NCBI GenBank assembly: GCA_965232595.1
Contig: OZ246983.1
Span: 4,588,001-4,652,000, forward strand
Direction: 5' to 3'
DNA: 64,000 nt
From: SZUA-309 sp965232595
Lineage (GTDB): Bacteria; Pseudomonadota; Gammaproteobacteria; Pseudomonadales; Azotimanducaceae
Shown here: positions 53,892-62,214 of the stretch, in pieces
How the letters are laid out: the number at the start of each line of letters is the position of its first letter
How positions within the stretch are numbered: position 1 is the first letter of the stretch
Made by a program: the position numbers and the translations under genes
The notes under the pieces: model-generated
The model's input: only the letters and a program-made list of their open reading frames with translations
What the model was told of the DNA's origin: nothing
Database searches by the model: none

Positions 53892-53920
53892 AAGCCCGCC
53901 TGATACTTTCCAGCAAAGAA

Positions 53921-53933
53921 GGAATCATATTCC
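53921..53933. promoter_or_regulatory. Palindrome GGAAT-CAT-ATTCC in the LysR/TauE intergenic region
   Basis: GGAATCATATTCC is a 5-bp perfect inverted repeat with 3-bp spacer, 30 bases before the LysR start in a locally AT-rich 120-bp divergent region. LysR sites usually contain T-N11-A and dyads of this size, so it is a reasonable operator candidate. Confidence 0.35.
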
Positions 53934-54011
53934 AACTATTCGCTTTCTTCATTTCTCACGATTCGTAGACTTTGCCTCCGTAAGTGACTGCAGAAGAGGC
54001 TGAATTCAGCT

Positions 54012-54746
54012 TTGCTCGAACTGATCATCATCGGCGCCGTGCTCGCCACCAGCATTCTCTCCGGCGTGCTGGGCATGGCCGGCGGCATGATCCTGATGGC
54101 CATCCTGGTCTCCACGATGTCCGTGGGAGCGGCCATGATGCTGCACGGCGCCGTCCAGGCGATGGCGAACGGCTCCCGCAGCTGGTTCCTCCGGCAGCAC
54201 GTGCAGTGGCGCATCCTGCCCGCTTACGCGCTCGGCGCCGGGCTGACGGTTGCCGCCTTTACGGCCCTGGCGCTGGTGCCAGACGCCAACCTGATCCTGA
54301 TTCTGGTCGGCATCATGCCGTTTCTCGCCCGCATCGTGCCGCACCTCAGAGGCCTGGACGTGACCCATCTGCCCACGGCGGCGCTCTGCGGCCTGGTGGT
54401 GACCGCGGCGCAGCTGTTCGCCGGTGCTTCCGGCGCGCTGCTGGACGTCTTTTACCTCAACGCCCGGCTGAACCGCTTCGAGATCATCGCCACCAAGGCG
54501 TTCACCCAGGCGGCCGGCCACCTCCTCAAGCTGGTCTACTACGGCCTGATCATCGGCGTCACCGATTCGGTCGCCTCCTGGGTCTACGGGGTTGCCATCC
54601 TGACTGCCGTAATCGGCACCCGGATCGGCACGAAGCTCTTGGACCGGTTCAGCGACGAGAGTTTCCGCCGGGTCAGCGGTGCGGTCATTCTGCTCATCGG
54701 CGGCGCCTGCGTGCTGAAAGGTGGCTGGGGCCTGCTTGCGGCTTGA
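54012..54746 (+). CDS. TauE/SafE-family sulfite/sulfonate exporter-like permease
   Basis: The 244-residue polytopic protein has about seven to eight hydrophobic helices and the TauE/SafE pattern GVLGMAGGMILMAILVSTMS near the N-terminus and AGASGALLDVFYLNARLNRF midway. Relatives export sulfite or organosulfonates; the substrate here is not known. The start is TTG (LLELIIIGAVL). It is divergent from the LysR regulator. Confidence 0.8.
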   Translation: MLELIIIGAVLATSILSGVLGMAGGMILMAILVSTMSVGAAMMLHGAVQAMANGSRSWFLRQHVQWRILPAYALGAGLTVAAFTALALVPDANLILILVGIMPFLARIVPHLRGLDVTHLPTAALCGLVVTAAQLFAGASGALLDVFYLNARLNRFEIIATKAFTQAAGHLLKLVYYGLIIGVTDSVASWVYGVAILTAVIGTRIGTKLLDRFSDESFRRVSGAVILLIGGACVLKGGWGLLAA

Positions 54747-54797
54747 GCAGCGGATCTCCTGTTACTATCCCCGCGGCAGCCGATTCCTGAGGTAAGT

Positions 54798-56147
54798 ATG
54801 GCCCCCGAAGTTTCCGGACAGAACATGTTCAACCGGTTCCTGCACTCGCAGGTATCCGGCGCCTTCGTGCTCATCTTCACCACCGCCATCGCCCTGGTCT
54901 GGGCGAACTCTCCCTGGGGCCAGGTCTACTACGACATCTCGCACACCTACCTGGGCGTTCGTTTCGGTGACGCGGAGTTCAAGCTGACGCTGTCGCACTG
55001 GATCAAGGATGGCCTGATGGCCATCTTCTTTTTCGTCGTCGGGCTCGAGATCAAGCGCGAGATCGTCGTTGGCGAGCTGTCATCGGTGGACAAAGCCATG
55101 CTGCCGGTTGTTGCCGCCATCGGTGGCGCGGTGGTACCGGCACTGTTTTACCTCGGCATCAACCTGGGCACCGGCTCCATCAGCGGCTGGGGCATCCCCA
55201 TGGCCACAGACATCGCCTTCGCTCTGGGCGTGCTGGCCATGTTCGGCCGGCGGGTACCGCTTGGCCTGAAGGTGTTTCTGACCGCGCTGGCGATTGCCGA
55301 CGACCTGATCGCTGTTGCCGCCATCGCCATCTTCTACACCCCCGATCTGGACGTCTCGACGCTGGCCCTGTCCGTCATCCCGCTGGCCATCATGGCCATC
55401 CTGAACCGATCCGGAGTGCGGGCCACCTGGATCTACTCGACGCTGGCCACCATCGTCTGGCTCGGGGTGCTCGGTTCCGGCGTGCACGCCACCATTGCCG
55501 GGGTGATGGTCGCCATGGTGATTCCCGTGCGCCCGGTCATCGATCCCGGCAGCTTCATCCGCACCACCCGGGACCTGCTTGGCGAGATCGACGGCAAGGA
55601 CAACTCGCTGGACGCGCTGATCCACGACGCCAAGCGGCGCAACAAGCTCTCCAGCCTGACGCTGGCCGTGGAGGACGCGATCCCGCCGGCGATCGCCATG
55701 GAGCACCGGCTGCACCCGTTTCAATCCTTCCTGATTCTGCCCCTGTTCGCGCTGTTCAGCGCCGGCGTCGCGTTCGACGCCCAGACCCTCGATGGCTTCC
55801 CGACCGCGGTCAGCCTGGGGGTGATTATCGGCCTGGTGCTCGGCAAGCCGGTGGGGATCATGCTGGCGAGCTGGCTGGTGATGAAGCTGGCCAACATCGA
55901 GCTGAACGGCGTGACCATGTCCATGCTGCTCGGCGCCGGCTGCCTGGCGGGCATCGGCTTCACCATGTCCATCTTCATCAGCGAGCTGGCGTACACGAAC
56001 GAGACGTTCATCAACCAGGCGAAGGTGGGCATTCTGATCGCCTCCCTGGCCTCAGGCGTGCTCGGCGCCATTGTCCTGCACAAGGCGCTGCCGGAAGACG
56101 CCGGCGAAGCGGACGCTGAGAACGCAGCGCCCGCGCAAGCCGCTTAG
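54798..56147 (+). CDS. nhaA: Na+/H+ antiporter NhaA
   Basis: The 449-residue antiporter has about twelve helices. It shows PMATDIAFALGVLAMFGRRV, and ALAIADDLIAVAAIAIFYTP with the paired Asp residues (about 166-167) that bind Na+ and H+. It uses the proton gradient to expel Na+. A central insert (about residues 255-300, GEIDGKDNSLDALIHDAKRR) and an acidic, Ala-rich tail make it longer than the E. coli protein. Convergent with napC (4-base overlap). Confidence 0.94.
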   Translation: MAPEVSGQNMFNRFLHSQVSGAFVLIFTTAIALVWANSPWGQVYYDISHTYLGVRFGDAEFKLTLSHWIKDGLMAIFFFVVGLEIKREIVVGELSSVDKAMLPVVAAIGGAVVPALFYLGINLGTGSISGWGIPMATDIAFALGVLAMFGRRVPLGLKVFLTALAIADDLIAVAAIAIFYTPDLDVSTLALSVIPLAIMAILNRSGVRATWIYSTLATIVWLGVLGSGVHATIAGVMVAMVIPVRPVIDPGSFIRTTRDLLGEIDGKDNSLDALIHDAKRRNKLSSLTLAVEDAIPPAIAMEHRLHPFQSFLILPLFALFSAGVAFDAQTLDGFPTAVSLGVIIGLVLGKPVGIMLASWLVMKLANIELNGVTMSMLLGAGCLAGIGFTMSIFISELAYTNETFINQAKVGILIASLASGVLGAIVLHKALPEDAGEADAENAAPAQAA

Positions 56148-56722
56148 AAGCCCTCGACGCCCTGCATGTCCGGCAGGCGGTGGGCGATGCCCTTGTGGCA
56201 ATCGATGCAGGTCTTGTCGCCGGCATCCAGCGCCGTCGAGTGCTGATCAACGGCCCGCTGGCTCTGCCAGGTGAAGTCCATGTAGTCGTACTCGTGGCAG
56301 TTCCGGCACTCGAGCGAGTCGTTGGCTTTCAGCCGCCGCCACTCGTTCTCCGCCAGGTAACGACGCCGCGCCTCGAACTTTTCCGGCGTGTCGATCGTGC
56401 CCTGTATCCAGGCCCAGACCTCTTTCGACGCCTGCATCTTTCTGGCGATCTTCGGCGTCCAGTCGTGCGGCACGTGGCACGACGAGCACTTCGCCCGTAC
56501 CCCGGACCGGTTCGTGAAGTGAATGGTGCTCTGCAGCTCTTCGTAGATGGGCTGGTGGCAGCTCACGCAGAACATCTCCGTGTTGGTGAACTCCATCGCC
56601 GTGTTGAAGGCACCCCAGAACAGGATGCCCATGATGAAGCCACCGAGCGAGAGCACACCCATGCTGAGGTACTTGGCAGGCGTGCTGACCGCCTGCCAGT
56701 ACCGCTGAAACCAGGCTTTCAC
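56144..56722 (-). CDS. napC: NapC/NirT-family tetraheme cytochrome c
   Basis: The 192-residue protein has an N-terminal membrane anchor (LSMGVLSLGGFIMGILFWGA, about residues 20-40) and four CXXCH heme sites (CVSCH, CSSCH, CRNCH, CIDCH). It takes electrons from quinol and passes them to NapB in the periplasm. It is the last gene of napEDABC, 3 bases after napB. Confidence 0.95.
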   Translation of the reverse strand: MKAWFQRYWQAVSTPAKYLSMGVLSLGGFIMGILFWGAFNTAMEFTNTEMFCVSCHQPIYEELQSTIHFTNRSGVRAKCSSCHVPHDWTPKIARKMQASKEVWAWIQGTIDTPEKFEARRRYLAENEWRRLKANDSLECRNCHEYDYMDFTWQSQRAVDQHSTALDAGDKTCIDCHKGIAHRLPDMQGVEGF

Positions 56723-56725
56723 CGA

Positions 56726-57181
56726 TTAATCCCCCTCGCGCTCGGCGCTGAGGACCGCATCGATGTCCTGGAAATCGTTGCCCACCGATGAGCGGGCATC
56801 CGTCTGGGTGACGTGACACTGCTGGCAGAAGTAGCGTCGCGGCGACACCTCCGCCAGGAAGTTGCCGTCCCGATCCATGTAGTGGGTGACGCTGACCATG
56901 GTGGCCTGGCTGTCCTGGGTGTTGCGTCGGCTGTGGCAGGCCATGCACTGGTTCACGTTCATGTCCACCTGATAGCCGTCGATCTTGTGCGGGATGGTCG
57001 GTGGCTGCATCGGGTAGTTTCTGGCCGGCTTGAGGTCGCTGTCCACCGTGGTGCTGATCCGCGGCGGCGTCTTCTCTTCGCCGATCGGCCCGCCGCGCAG
57101 GGTGGCGATGTTGTCGTCGGCCGCCAGCGGCGCGGCCAGCAGCAACAGGACAATCGATATCAGGCGTTGCTTAATCATCAT
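56726..57181 (-). CDS. napB: Periplasmic nitrate reductase diheme cytochrome NapB
   Basis: The 151-residue protein has a signal peptide (MMIKQRLISIVLLLLAAPLA) and two CXXCH sites (CMACH near residue 83 and CQQCH near residue 122). It forms the NapAB complex and relays electrons from NapC to NapA. The gene starts 7 bases after the napA stop. Confidence 0.94.
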   Translation of the reverse strand: MMIKQRLISIVLLLLAAPLAADDNIATLRGGPIGEEKTPPRISTTVDSDLKPARNYPMQPPTIPHKIDGYQVDMNVNQCMACHSRRNTQDSQATMVSVTHYMDRDGNFLAEVSPRRYFCQQCHVTQTDARSSVGNDFQDIDAVLSAEREGD

Positions 57182-57188
57182 CTGCCCC

Positions 57189-59675
57189 CTATGCCCGCTC
57201 TATCCTGACCGCACACTTCTTGAAGTCCGTTTCTTTCGACAGCGGGTCGGTGGCGTCCAGGGTGACCTTGTTGATCAGCTGGCTGGCGTCGAACCAGGGC
57301 ACGAACACGAGACCTTTCGGCGGTTTGTTCCGCCCCCTGGTCTCCACCCGGGTTCGAACCTCGCCCCGGCGGGAGATCACGCGCACGTCATCACCACGAC
57401 GCAGCTTGCGGCTCCGCGCATCTTCGGGGTGCATGTAAACCACCGCGTTCGGATAGGAGCTGTGCAGTTCCGGTACCCGTCGGGTCATCGACCCCGAGTG
57501 CCAATGCTCGATCACCCTGCCGGTGGAGAGCCAGAGGTCGTACTCATCGTCCGGTACTTCTGCCGCCGGCTCGAACGGCAGCGCGAAGATGACCGCCTTG
57601 CCGTCGGGCTTGCCGTAGAAGTCGAAGTCGCTGCCTTCGGCGGCGTAGGGATCGTAACCCTCCTTGAAGCGCCAGCGGGTCTCCTCACCGTCAACCACCG
57701 GCCAGCGCAGGCCCCGCACCTGGTGATAGGTGTCGAAGTCGGCCAGATCGTGGGCCTTGCCCCGACCGAAGGCCGCGTACTCCTCGAACAGGCCTTTCTG
57801 CACGTAGAAGCCGAATGCTGCCGACTCGTAGTTCTTAAAGCCCTCCTCGATGTCGCTCAGCGGGTAGCGGTCGACCTGACCGTTGGCAAACAGCACGTCG
57901 AACAGGGATTTGCCTTTGAACGCCGGGTTGGCCTCGAGTATCTCCGCGGGCCAGACCTCGTCGGTGCTGAAGCGCTTGGAAAACTCCATCAGCTGCCAGA
58001 GATCGGAGCGGGACTCACCGGGTGCATCCACCATCTGGTGCCAGAACTGGGTGCGCCGCTCGGCGTTGCCGTAGGCCCCCTCCTTCTCGACCCACATTGC
58101 CGTCGGCAGGATCAGGTCCGCCGCCTGCGCGGTCACCGTCGGGTAGGCTTCGGAGACGACGATGAAGTTGTCCGGGTTGCGGTAGCCGGGCAGCGTTTCT
58201 TCCATCAGGTTCGGGGCGGCCTGGACGTTGTTGTTCACCTGAACCCAGTAGGCGTTGATGAGCCCGTCCTTCAGGTCGCGATTCTGCTTCACCGCGTGCG
58301 AGCCCACCCAGTCCGGCAGGAGCCCTTCAGGCAGCTTCCAGAGCTTCTCCGACAGCGCCCGGTGCTCCGCGTTCGTGACCACCATGTCCGCCGGCAGCCG
58401 GTGCGCGAAGGTCCCCACTTCTCTGGCAGTGCCGCAGGCGGACGGCTGGCCGGTCAGCGAGAACGGGCTGTTGCCGGGGGTGGAGATCTTCCCTGTCAGC
58501 AGGTGCAGGTTGTAGATCATGTTGTTCACCCAGACGCCCCGGGTGTGCTGATTCACGCCCATGGTCCAGAGCGACATGACTTTCCGCTCCGGATCCGCGT
58601 ACAGCTCCGCCAGCGCCTCCAGGCGCTCGACCGGCACGCCGCTCATCTCGGAAACCGTCTCGGCATCGTAGTCGGCGACGAACTCGGCAAACTCTTCGAA
58701 CGACATGGGTTCCGACCCACCCGCCGCCGGGTTGGCGGCCGCCTGCTCGAGCGGGTGCTCAGGACGGAGGCCGTAGCCGATGTCCACCGCGCCGCGGCGG
58801 AAGTTCACGTGCTTGCCGACGAAGTCTTTGTTTACCTTGTCGTTCTCGATGATGTACTTGGCGATGTAGTTGAGAATCGCCAGATCGCTCTGCGGCGTGA
58901 AGACCATGGGGATGTCCGCCAGCTCGAAGCTGCGATGCTCGTAGGTGGACATCACGCAGACCTTCACGTGCGGGTTGGACAACCGCCGGTCGGTCAGCCG
59001 GGTCCAGAGAATCGGGTGCATCTCCGCCATGTTCGAGCCCCAGAGCACAAACGCATCCGCATGCTCGAAGTCGTCGTAGCAGCCCATCGGCTCATCGATG
59101 CCGAAGGTGCGCATGAAGCCGACCACGGCAGATGCCATGCAGTGCCGCGCGTTCGGATCGATGTTGTTGGAGAGAAAGCCGGCCTTGTACAGCTTGGCGG
59201 CCGCGTAGCCCTCCCAGACCGTCCACTGCCCGGAGCCGAACATGCCGACCCCACGCGGCCCCTTCTCCTTCAGCGCCGCTTTGAACTTCTCCGCCATCAC
59301 GTCGAAGGCCGTCTCCCATGAGACCGGCGTAAACTCACCTTCCTTGTCGTACTCGCCGTCGGTCATCCGCAGCAGCGGCTGCTGCAGCCTGTCTTCGCCG
59401 TACATGATCTTGGAGAGGAAGTAGCCCTTCACGCAGGCGAGCCCTTTGTTCACTTCCGAGTTGATGTCGGCATGCGTGGCGACCACCCGGTTGTTGCGGG
59501 TCGCCACGTTCATGCTGCAGCCGGTGCCGCAGAAGCGGCACGGCGCCTTGGCCCAGTTCAGGCTGTTGTCCGTGGTGATGACGTTGCTGGCTGCTGCAGG
59601 CGTGGCCATGCCGGCGGCGGCAACGGCCGTGCTGATCGCCTTGATCTTGATGAACTCTCTTCGCGTTGCGGACAT
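57189..59675 (-). CDS. napA: Periplasmic nitrate reductase catalytic subunit NapA
   Basis: The 828-residue molybdoenzyme has a twin-arginine signal (SATRREFIKIK), the [4Fe-4S] ligands CRFCGTGC (residues 46-53) and Cys 81 in LACVKG, and the Mo-coordinating Cys in NARHCMASAVVGFM near residue 174. Bis-MGD binding segments continue through GVNQHTRGVWVNNM and end at TDFKKCAVRIERA. It reduces nitrate to nitrite in the periplasm. NapD is the likely Tat chaperone. Confidence 0.97.
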   Translation of the reverse strand: MSATRREFIKIKAISTAVAAAGMATPAAASNVITTDNSLNWAKAPCRFCGTGCSMNVATRNNRVVATHADINSEVNKGLACVKGYFLSKIMYGEDRLQQPLLRMTDGEYDKEGEFTPVSWETAFDVMAEKFKAALKEKGPRGVGMFGSGQWTVWEGYAAAKLYKAGFLSNNIDPNARHCMASAVVGFMRTFGIDEPMGCYDDFEHADAFVLWGSNMAEMHPILWTRLTDRRLSNPHVKVCVMSTYEHRSFELADIPMVFTPQSDLAILNYIAKYIIENDKVNKDFVGKHVNFRRGAVDIGYGLRPEHPLEQAAANPAAGGSEPMSFEEFAEFVADYDAETVSEMSGVPVERLEALAELYADPERKVMSLWTMGVNQHTRGVWVNNMIYNLHLLTGKISTPGNSPFSLTGQPSACGTAREVGTFAHRLPADMVVTNAEHRALSEKLWKLPEGLLPDWVGSHAVKQNRDLKDGLINAYWVQVNNNVQAAPNLMEETLPGYRNPDNFIVVSEAYPTVTAQAADLILPTAMWVEKEGAYGNAERRTQFWHQMVDAPGESRSDLWQLMEFSKRFSTDEVWPAEILEANPAFKGKSLFDVLFANGQVDRYPLSDIEEGFKNYESAAFGFYVQKGLFEEYAAFGRGKAHDLADFDTYHQVRGLRWPVVDGEETRWRFKEGYDPYAAEGSDFDFYGKPDGKAVIFALPFEPAAEVPDDEYDLWLSTGRVIEHWHSGSMTRRVPELHSSYPNAVVYMHPEDARSRKLRRGDDVRVISRRGEVRTRVETRGRNKPPKGLVFVPWFDASQLINKVTLDATDPLSKETDFKKCAVRIERA

Positions 59676-59681
59676 GGATCG

Positions 59682-59957
59682 CTACCCTCCCTGGTCGATC
59701 TGGTGAAAGACGAGCCCGGCGCCGATGACACCGGGCAAACGTTCGATCTCGCTGACGGTGTCGACCAGCCGCTGCTCGCTGGCGGTTTCCAGCAACACGA
59801 CCAGCTTGCCCCGGGCGTCCCGCTCCGGCACCGATGCGACGTCCAGCGCTTCCACGTTTGCGGCCACTTCGGCCAACCGCTCCGGGCGGCAATGCACCAC
59901 CAGGCTCGCAATGTGAAACTGCGCCGGCTCGACAGCACTTCTCGGTAACCGCCTCAT
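59682..59957 (-). CDS. napD: NapD, Tat-signal chaperone for NapA
   Basis: The 91-residue protein has the ferredoxin-like NapD fold: FHIASLVVHCRPERLAEVAA and then VVLLETASEQRLVDTVSEIE. The ATG at 59957 (MRRLPRSAVEP) overlaps the napE stop by ATGA. An open frame extends further upstream but is in napE. NapD binds the NapA leader before export. Confidence 0.9.
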   Translation of the reverse strand: MRRLPRSAVEPAQFHIASLVVHCRPERLAEVAANVEALDVASVPERDARGKLVVLLETASEQRLVDTVSEIERLPGVIGAGLVFHQIDQGG

Positions 59958-60109
59958 GATCCCGACCCCGGCAGGCCGAACAGCAGCTGGCTCATCCAGA
60001 CCGCAAACCCGTAACCGCCGACGATGGCGACAGCCAGGATCGGCCCGAGAAAGATCACGATGAAGATAAAGGCGCGCCGCTCCGTGCGCCGGACGATGTC
60101 GTCGCTCAA
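59954..60109 (-). CDS. napE: NapE, small membrane protein
   Basis: The 51-residue protein starts from a TTG (60107-60109), giving SDDIVRRTERRAFIFIVIFL. One transmembrane helix covers about residues 13-38 (GPILAVAIVGGYGFAVWMSQ). NapE is the poorly understood first protein of napEDABC operons in Pseudomonas, Paracoccus and Rhodobacter. A strong GGGAGGAGAGGAA lies 3 bases before the TTG. Confidence 0.8.
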   Translation of the reverse strand: MSDDIVRRTERRAFIFIVIFLGPILAVAIVGGYGFAVWMSQLLFGLPGSGS

Positions 60110-60161
60110 GATTCCTCTCCTCCCGATGCAGCCCTGGCGACAACACGCCGGGCCAGCTCAG

Positions 60162-60189
60162 AGCATAGGACTTTTCAGCGACGGATCAA
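60162..60189 (-). promoter_or_regulatory. Sigma-70 promoter of napEDABC
   Basis: On the minus strand TTGATC (60189-60184) is followed after 16 bases by TATGCT (60167-60162). Only half an FNR-type TTGAT site is present and no ATCAA partner follows, so oxygen control by FNR is not shown by this sequence. The region also serves the divergent agmatinase-like gene. Confidence 0.5.
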
Positions 60190-60277
60190 TGGGGTTCGGA
60201 CAATCGCCACTGCCCCATCGTTGGGCTAAGCTTCCGGGTTCCAACGGGTTCGACGATTTACTCAGGGAGGAGAGAAC

Positions 60278-61558
60278 GTGATCGGCAACACTCAACTGGA
60301 CAGAGTGAGAACGGCCCTGCTCGGCGTGGCGCTGGTTGCGCTGACGGCCACAGCGGGCAGCGCCCGGGCCGCCGAGCTCGGCCACGAGTACGAGCTCGAC
60401 GCGGAGCCGATCCGCAGCGGCGAGCGGGCGGTCATCCCGCTGGACACGGAAGACCCGAGCTACAATGCCTGGCGGACCTTACGGGACTTCAGCGCCGACG
60501 ATCGGGAGCCCGGCCTGATCAACATTCATCAGTACGACTTCAACTTCAGCTACAACGCCATCCCCACCTTCTTCAATACCAAGGTGGCGCTGACCCCGGC
60601 AGACCTGAAAGCCGGCAAGGTGGATGTGGCCGTGCTGGGCGCGGTGACCGACATGGGCACCGGCATGCGGGGCGCGGCGCATGGTCCGAACGCCGTCAGG
60701 AACTCTCAGGTTTATGGCGGCTACGGCGCTCGGCAACCGCACATGCACACCATGGTCGATCCCCTGGAAGACATGGTGGTGGCGGACTTCGGCAACGCGC
60801 CCATCGACATCATGAGCACCGAGCGCAGCGTGCACGCGATCCGCGAGTTCGTGCGCTCGGCAGCCGCGGTGGAGATCGAGCCAGGCACTCACGTCATCCC
60901 CTTCATCGTCGGCGGTGACCACTCGCTGATGTATCCGGACGTGGCAGCGCTGACCGACGTTTACGGCAAAGGCAACGTGGGCGTCATTCATTTCGATGCG
61001 CACTACGATGCGGGCAAATACCAGATGGGTCATCTGATCAGCCACGGCATGCCGGTGTACCGGCTGATCGAAGAGGGCCTGGTGCCCGGCAAGAACTTCA
61101 TCCAGGTCGCCCTGCGTGGCTACTACCCCGACGAAGCCGCGTTCGAGTGGATGCGCGAGCAGGGTTTCCGCTACCACACCATGGCGGAGATCGAGGAGCG
61201 TGGCTTCGACGCGGTGATGGAAGACGTGATCCGGGAAGCCAACGACGGGCCCGAGTACCTGTTCATCTCGTTTGACATCGACACGCTGGACCCGGCGTTC
61301 GTGCCCGGAACGGGCACCCCCGAACCCGGTGGGCTGCTGCCTCGCGAGGCTTTCAAGATTCTCCGGCGGCTGTGTGCAGAGTCCAACGTGGTCGGCTTCG
61401 AGCTGGTGGAGCTGGCGCCCATGCTCGATCCGACTTACGTCTCAGCGCTGAACGCCAACCGGCTGATCAAGGAGTGCATGACCGGGGTTGCCATGCGCAA
61501 GATGGGCCTGACTGAGCCACACTACCTGAGCCCGCTGACCCGGGAGCACGGGAATTAG
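60278..61558 (+). CDS. Exported agmatinase/arginase-family ureohydrolase
   Basis: The 426-residue protein has a clear Sec signal peptide (TALLGVALVALTATAGSARA, cleavage near residue 31). The ureohydrolase domain carries GGDHSLMYPDVAALTDVYGK near residue 211, HFDAHYDAGKY near 237 and SFDIDTLDPAFVPGTGTPEP near 331, so all Mn ligands (His, DAHxD, DxD) are kept. Members hydrolyse agmatine, arginine or other guanidino compounds to urea plus an amine. Export is unusual, as classical SpeB is cytosolic. The start is GTG with GGGAGGAGAG upstream. A lipoprotein gene overlaps its end. Confidence 0.85.
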   Translation: MIGNTQLDRVRTALLGVALVALTATAGSARAAELGHEYELDAEPIRSGERAVIPLDTEDPSYNAWRTLRDFSADDREPGLINIHQYDFNFSYNAIPTFFNTKVALTPADLKAGKVDVAVLGAVTDMGTGMRGAAHGPNAVRNSQVYGGYGARQPHMHTMVDPLEDMVVADFGNAPIDIMSTERSVHAIREFVRSAAAVEIEPGTHVIPFIVGGDHSLMYPDVAALTDVYGKGNVGVIHFDAHYDAGKYQMGHLISHGMPVYRLIEEGLVPGKNFIQVALRGYYPDEAAFEWMREQGFRYHTMAEIEERGFDAVMEDVIREANDGPEYLFISFDIDTLDPAFVPGTGTPEPGGLLPREAFKILRRLCAESNVVGFELVELAPMLDPTYVSALNANRLIKECMTGVAMRKMGLTEPHYLSPLTREHGN

Positions 61559-62207
61559 CCAGGCTCGCCGCTGCCTGCCGGTCGGCGTCCTGCTGACGCT
61601 GCTGGCAGGCTGCGACTGGGTCACCTTCGAGCACCCCCTGCCGAACGCGCCGCTCGACGCTGAGCTCCTGGGGATCTGGGAAAGGACTGAAACCGAACCG
61701 ATCCAGCAGACCACCCGGCTGCTCATCGACACCACCTACGACTACCTGCCCGACACGTTGCTGATCACGATGCTCGAGATCAGCGAGGTGGGCTACGAAG
61801 TCTGGCTGCTGCACGGAGAATCAGCCGCACCCAGCGGCTGCTCGGGCGAGCCGGCCTGCAGCTGGCGCTACCTGAACCTCCGCTTCTTCGAGCCGCCGGA
61901 TGGCAACGACTACTGCGATATGCTCGAGACCTTCATCGTTGCCTATCAGATAAACGGTGACGAGCTGAAGCTGCGGACAGCCAGCTCATCTCCTCTCCTC
62001 GAGGCGATCGAAGAAGGCCGATTGGCCGGAAGCGGCAAAACCTGTCCTTTGCAGAGCCAGGAAGAGCCCGAGGAGTACCACGTGGTTTCCGCCGCGCCTG
62101 AAGCGGTCAGCGCCTTCGTCATCAAGCACTTCGATGAGCTCTTCGATTCGTTCGATGAGGCGGTCTACACCCGTTCCAGACGCTTCCCTAGCGCAGATCC
62201 CGAGTAA
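61554..62207 (+). CDS. Putative lipoprotein with likely ATT start codon
   Basis: The frame has no ATG, GTG or TTG upstream of the signal peptide. ATT at 61554-61556 gives (M)SQARRCLPVGVLLTLLAG followed by C at residue 20, a canonical lipobox LLAGC. GGGAG lies 7 bases before the ATT, and the start overlaps the stop codon of the ureohydrolase. From this start the protein is 217 residues. The mature part has extra cysteines (SGCSGEPACSW, DYCDML, KTCPL) and no recognised domain. An internal TTG at 61758 would lose the lipobox. Function unknown; co-translation with the exported enzyme suggests a shared role. Confidence 0.6.
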   Translation: MSQARRCLPVGVLLTLLAGCDWVTFEHPLPNAPLDAELLGIWERTETEPIQQTTRLLIDTTYDYLPDTLLITMLEISEVGYEVWLLHGESAAPSGCSGEPACSWRYLNLRFFEPPDGNDYCDMLETFIVAYQINGDELKLRTASSSPLLEAIEEGRLAGSGKTCPLQSQEEPEEYHVVSAAPEAVSAFVIKHFDELFDSFDEAVYTRSRRFPSADPE

Positions 62208-62214
62208 TTCTGCT

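Noticed and set aside
57189..59321. Long plus-strand frame opposite napA
   Set aside because: Shadow of napA without start signal or domain features.
60160..60200. FNR box for the nap operon
   Set aside because: Only TTGAT is present; the required ATCAA half at the right spacing is missing.
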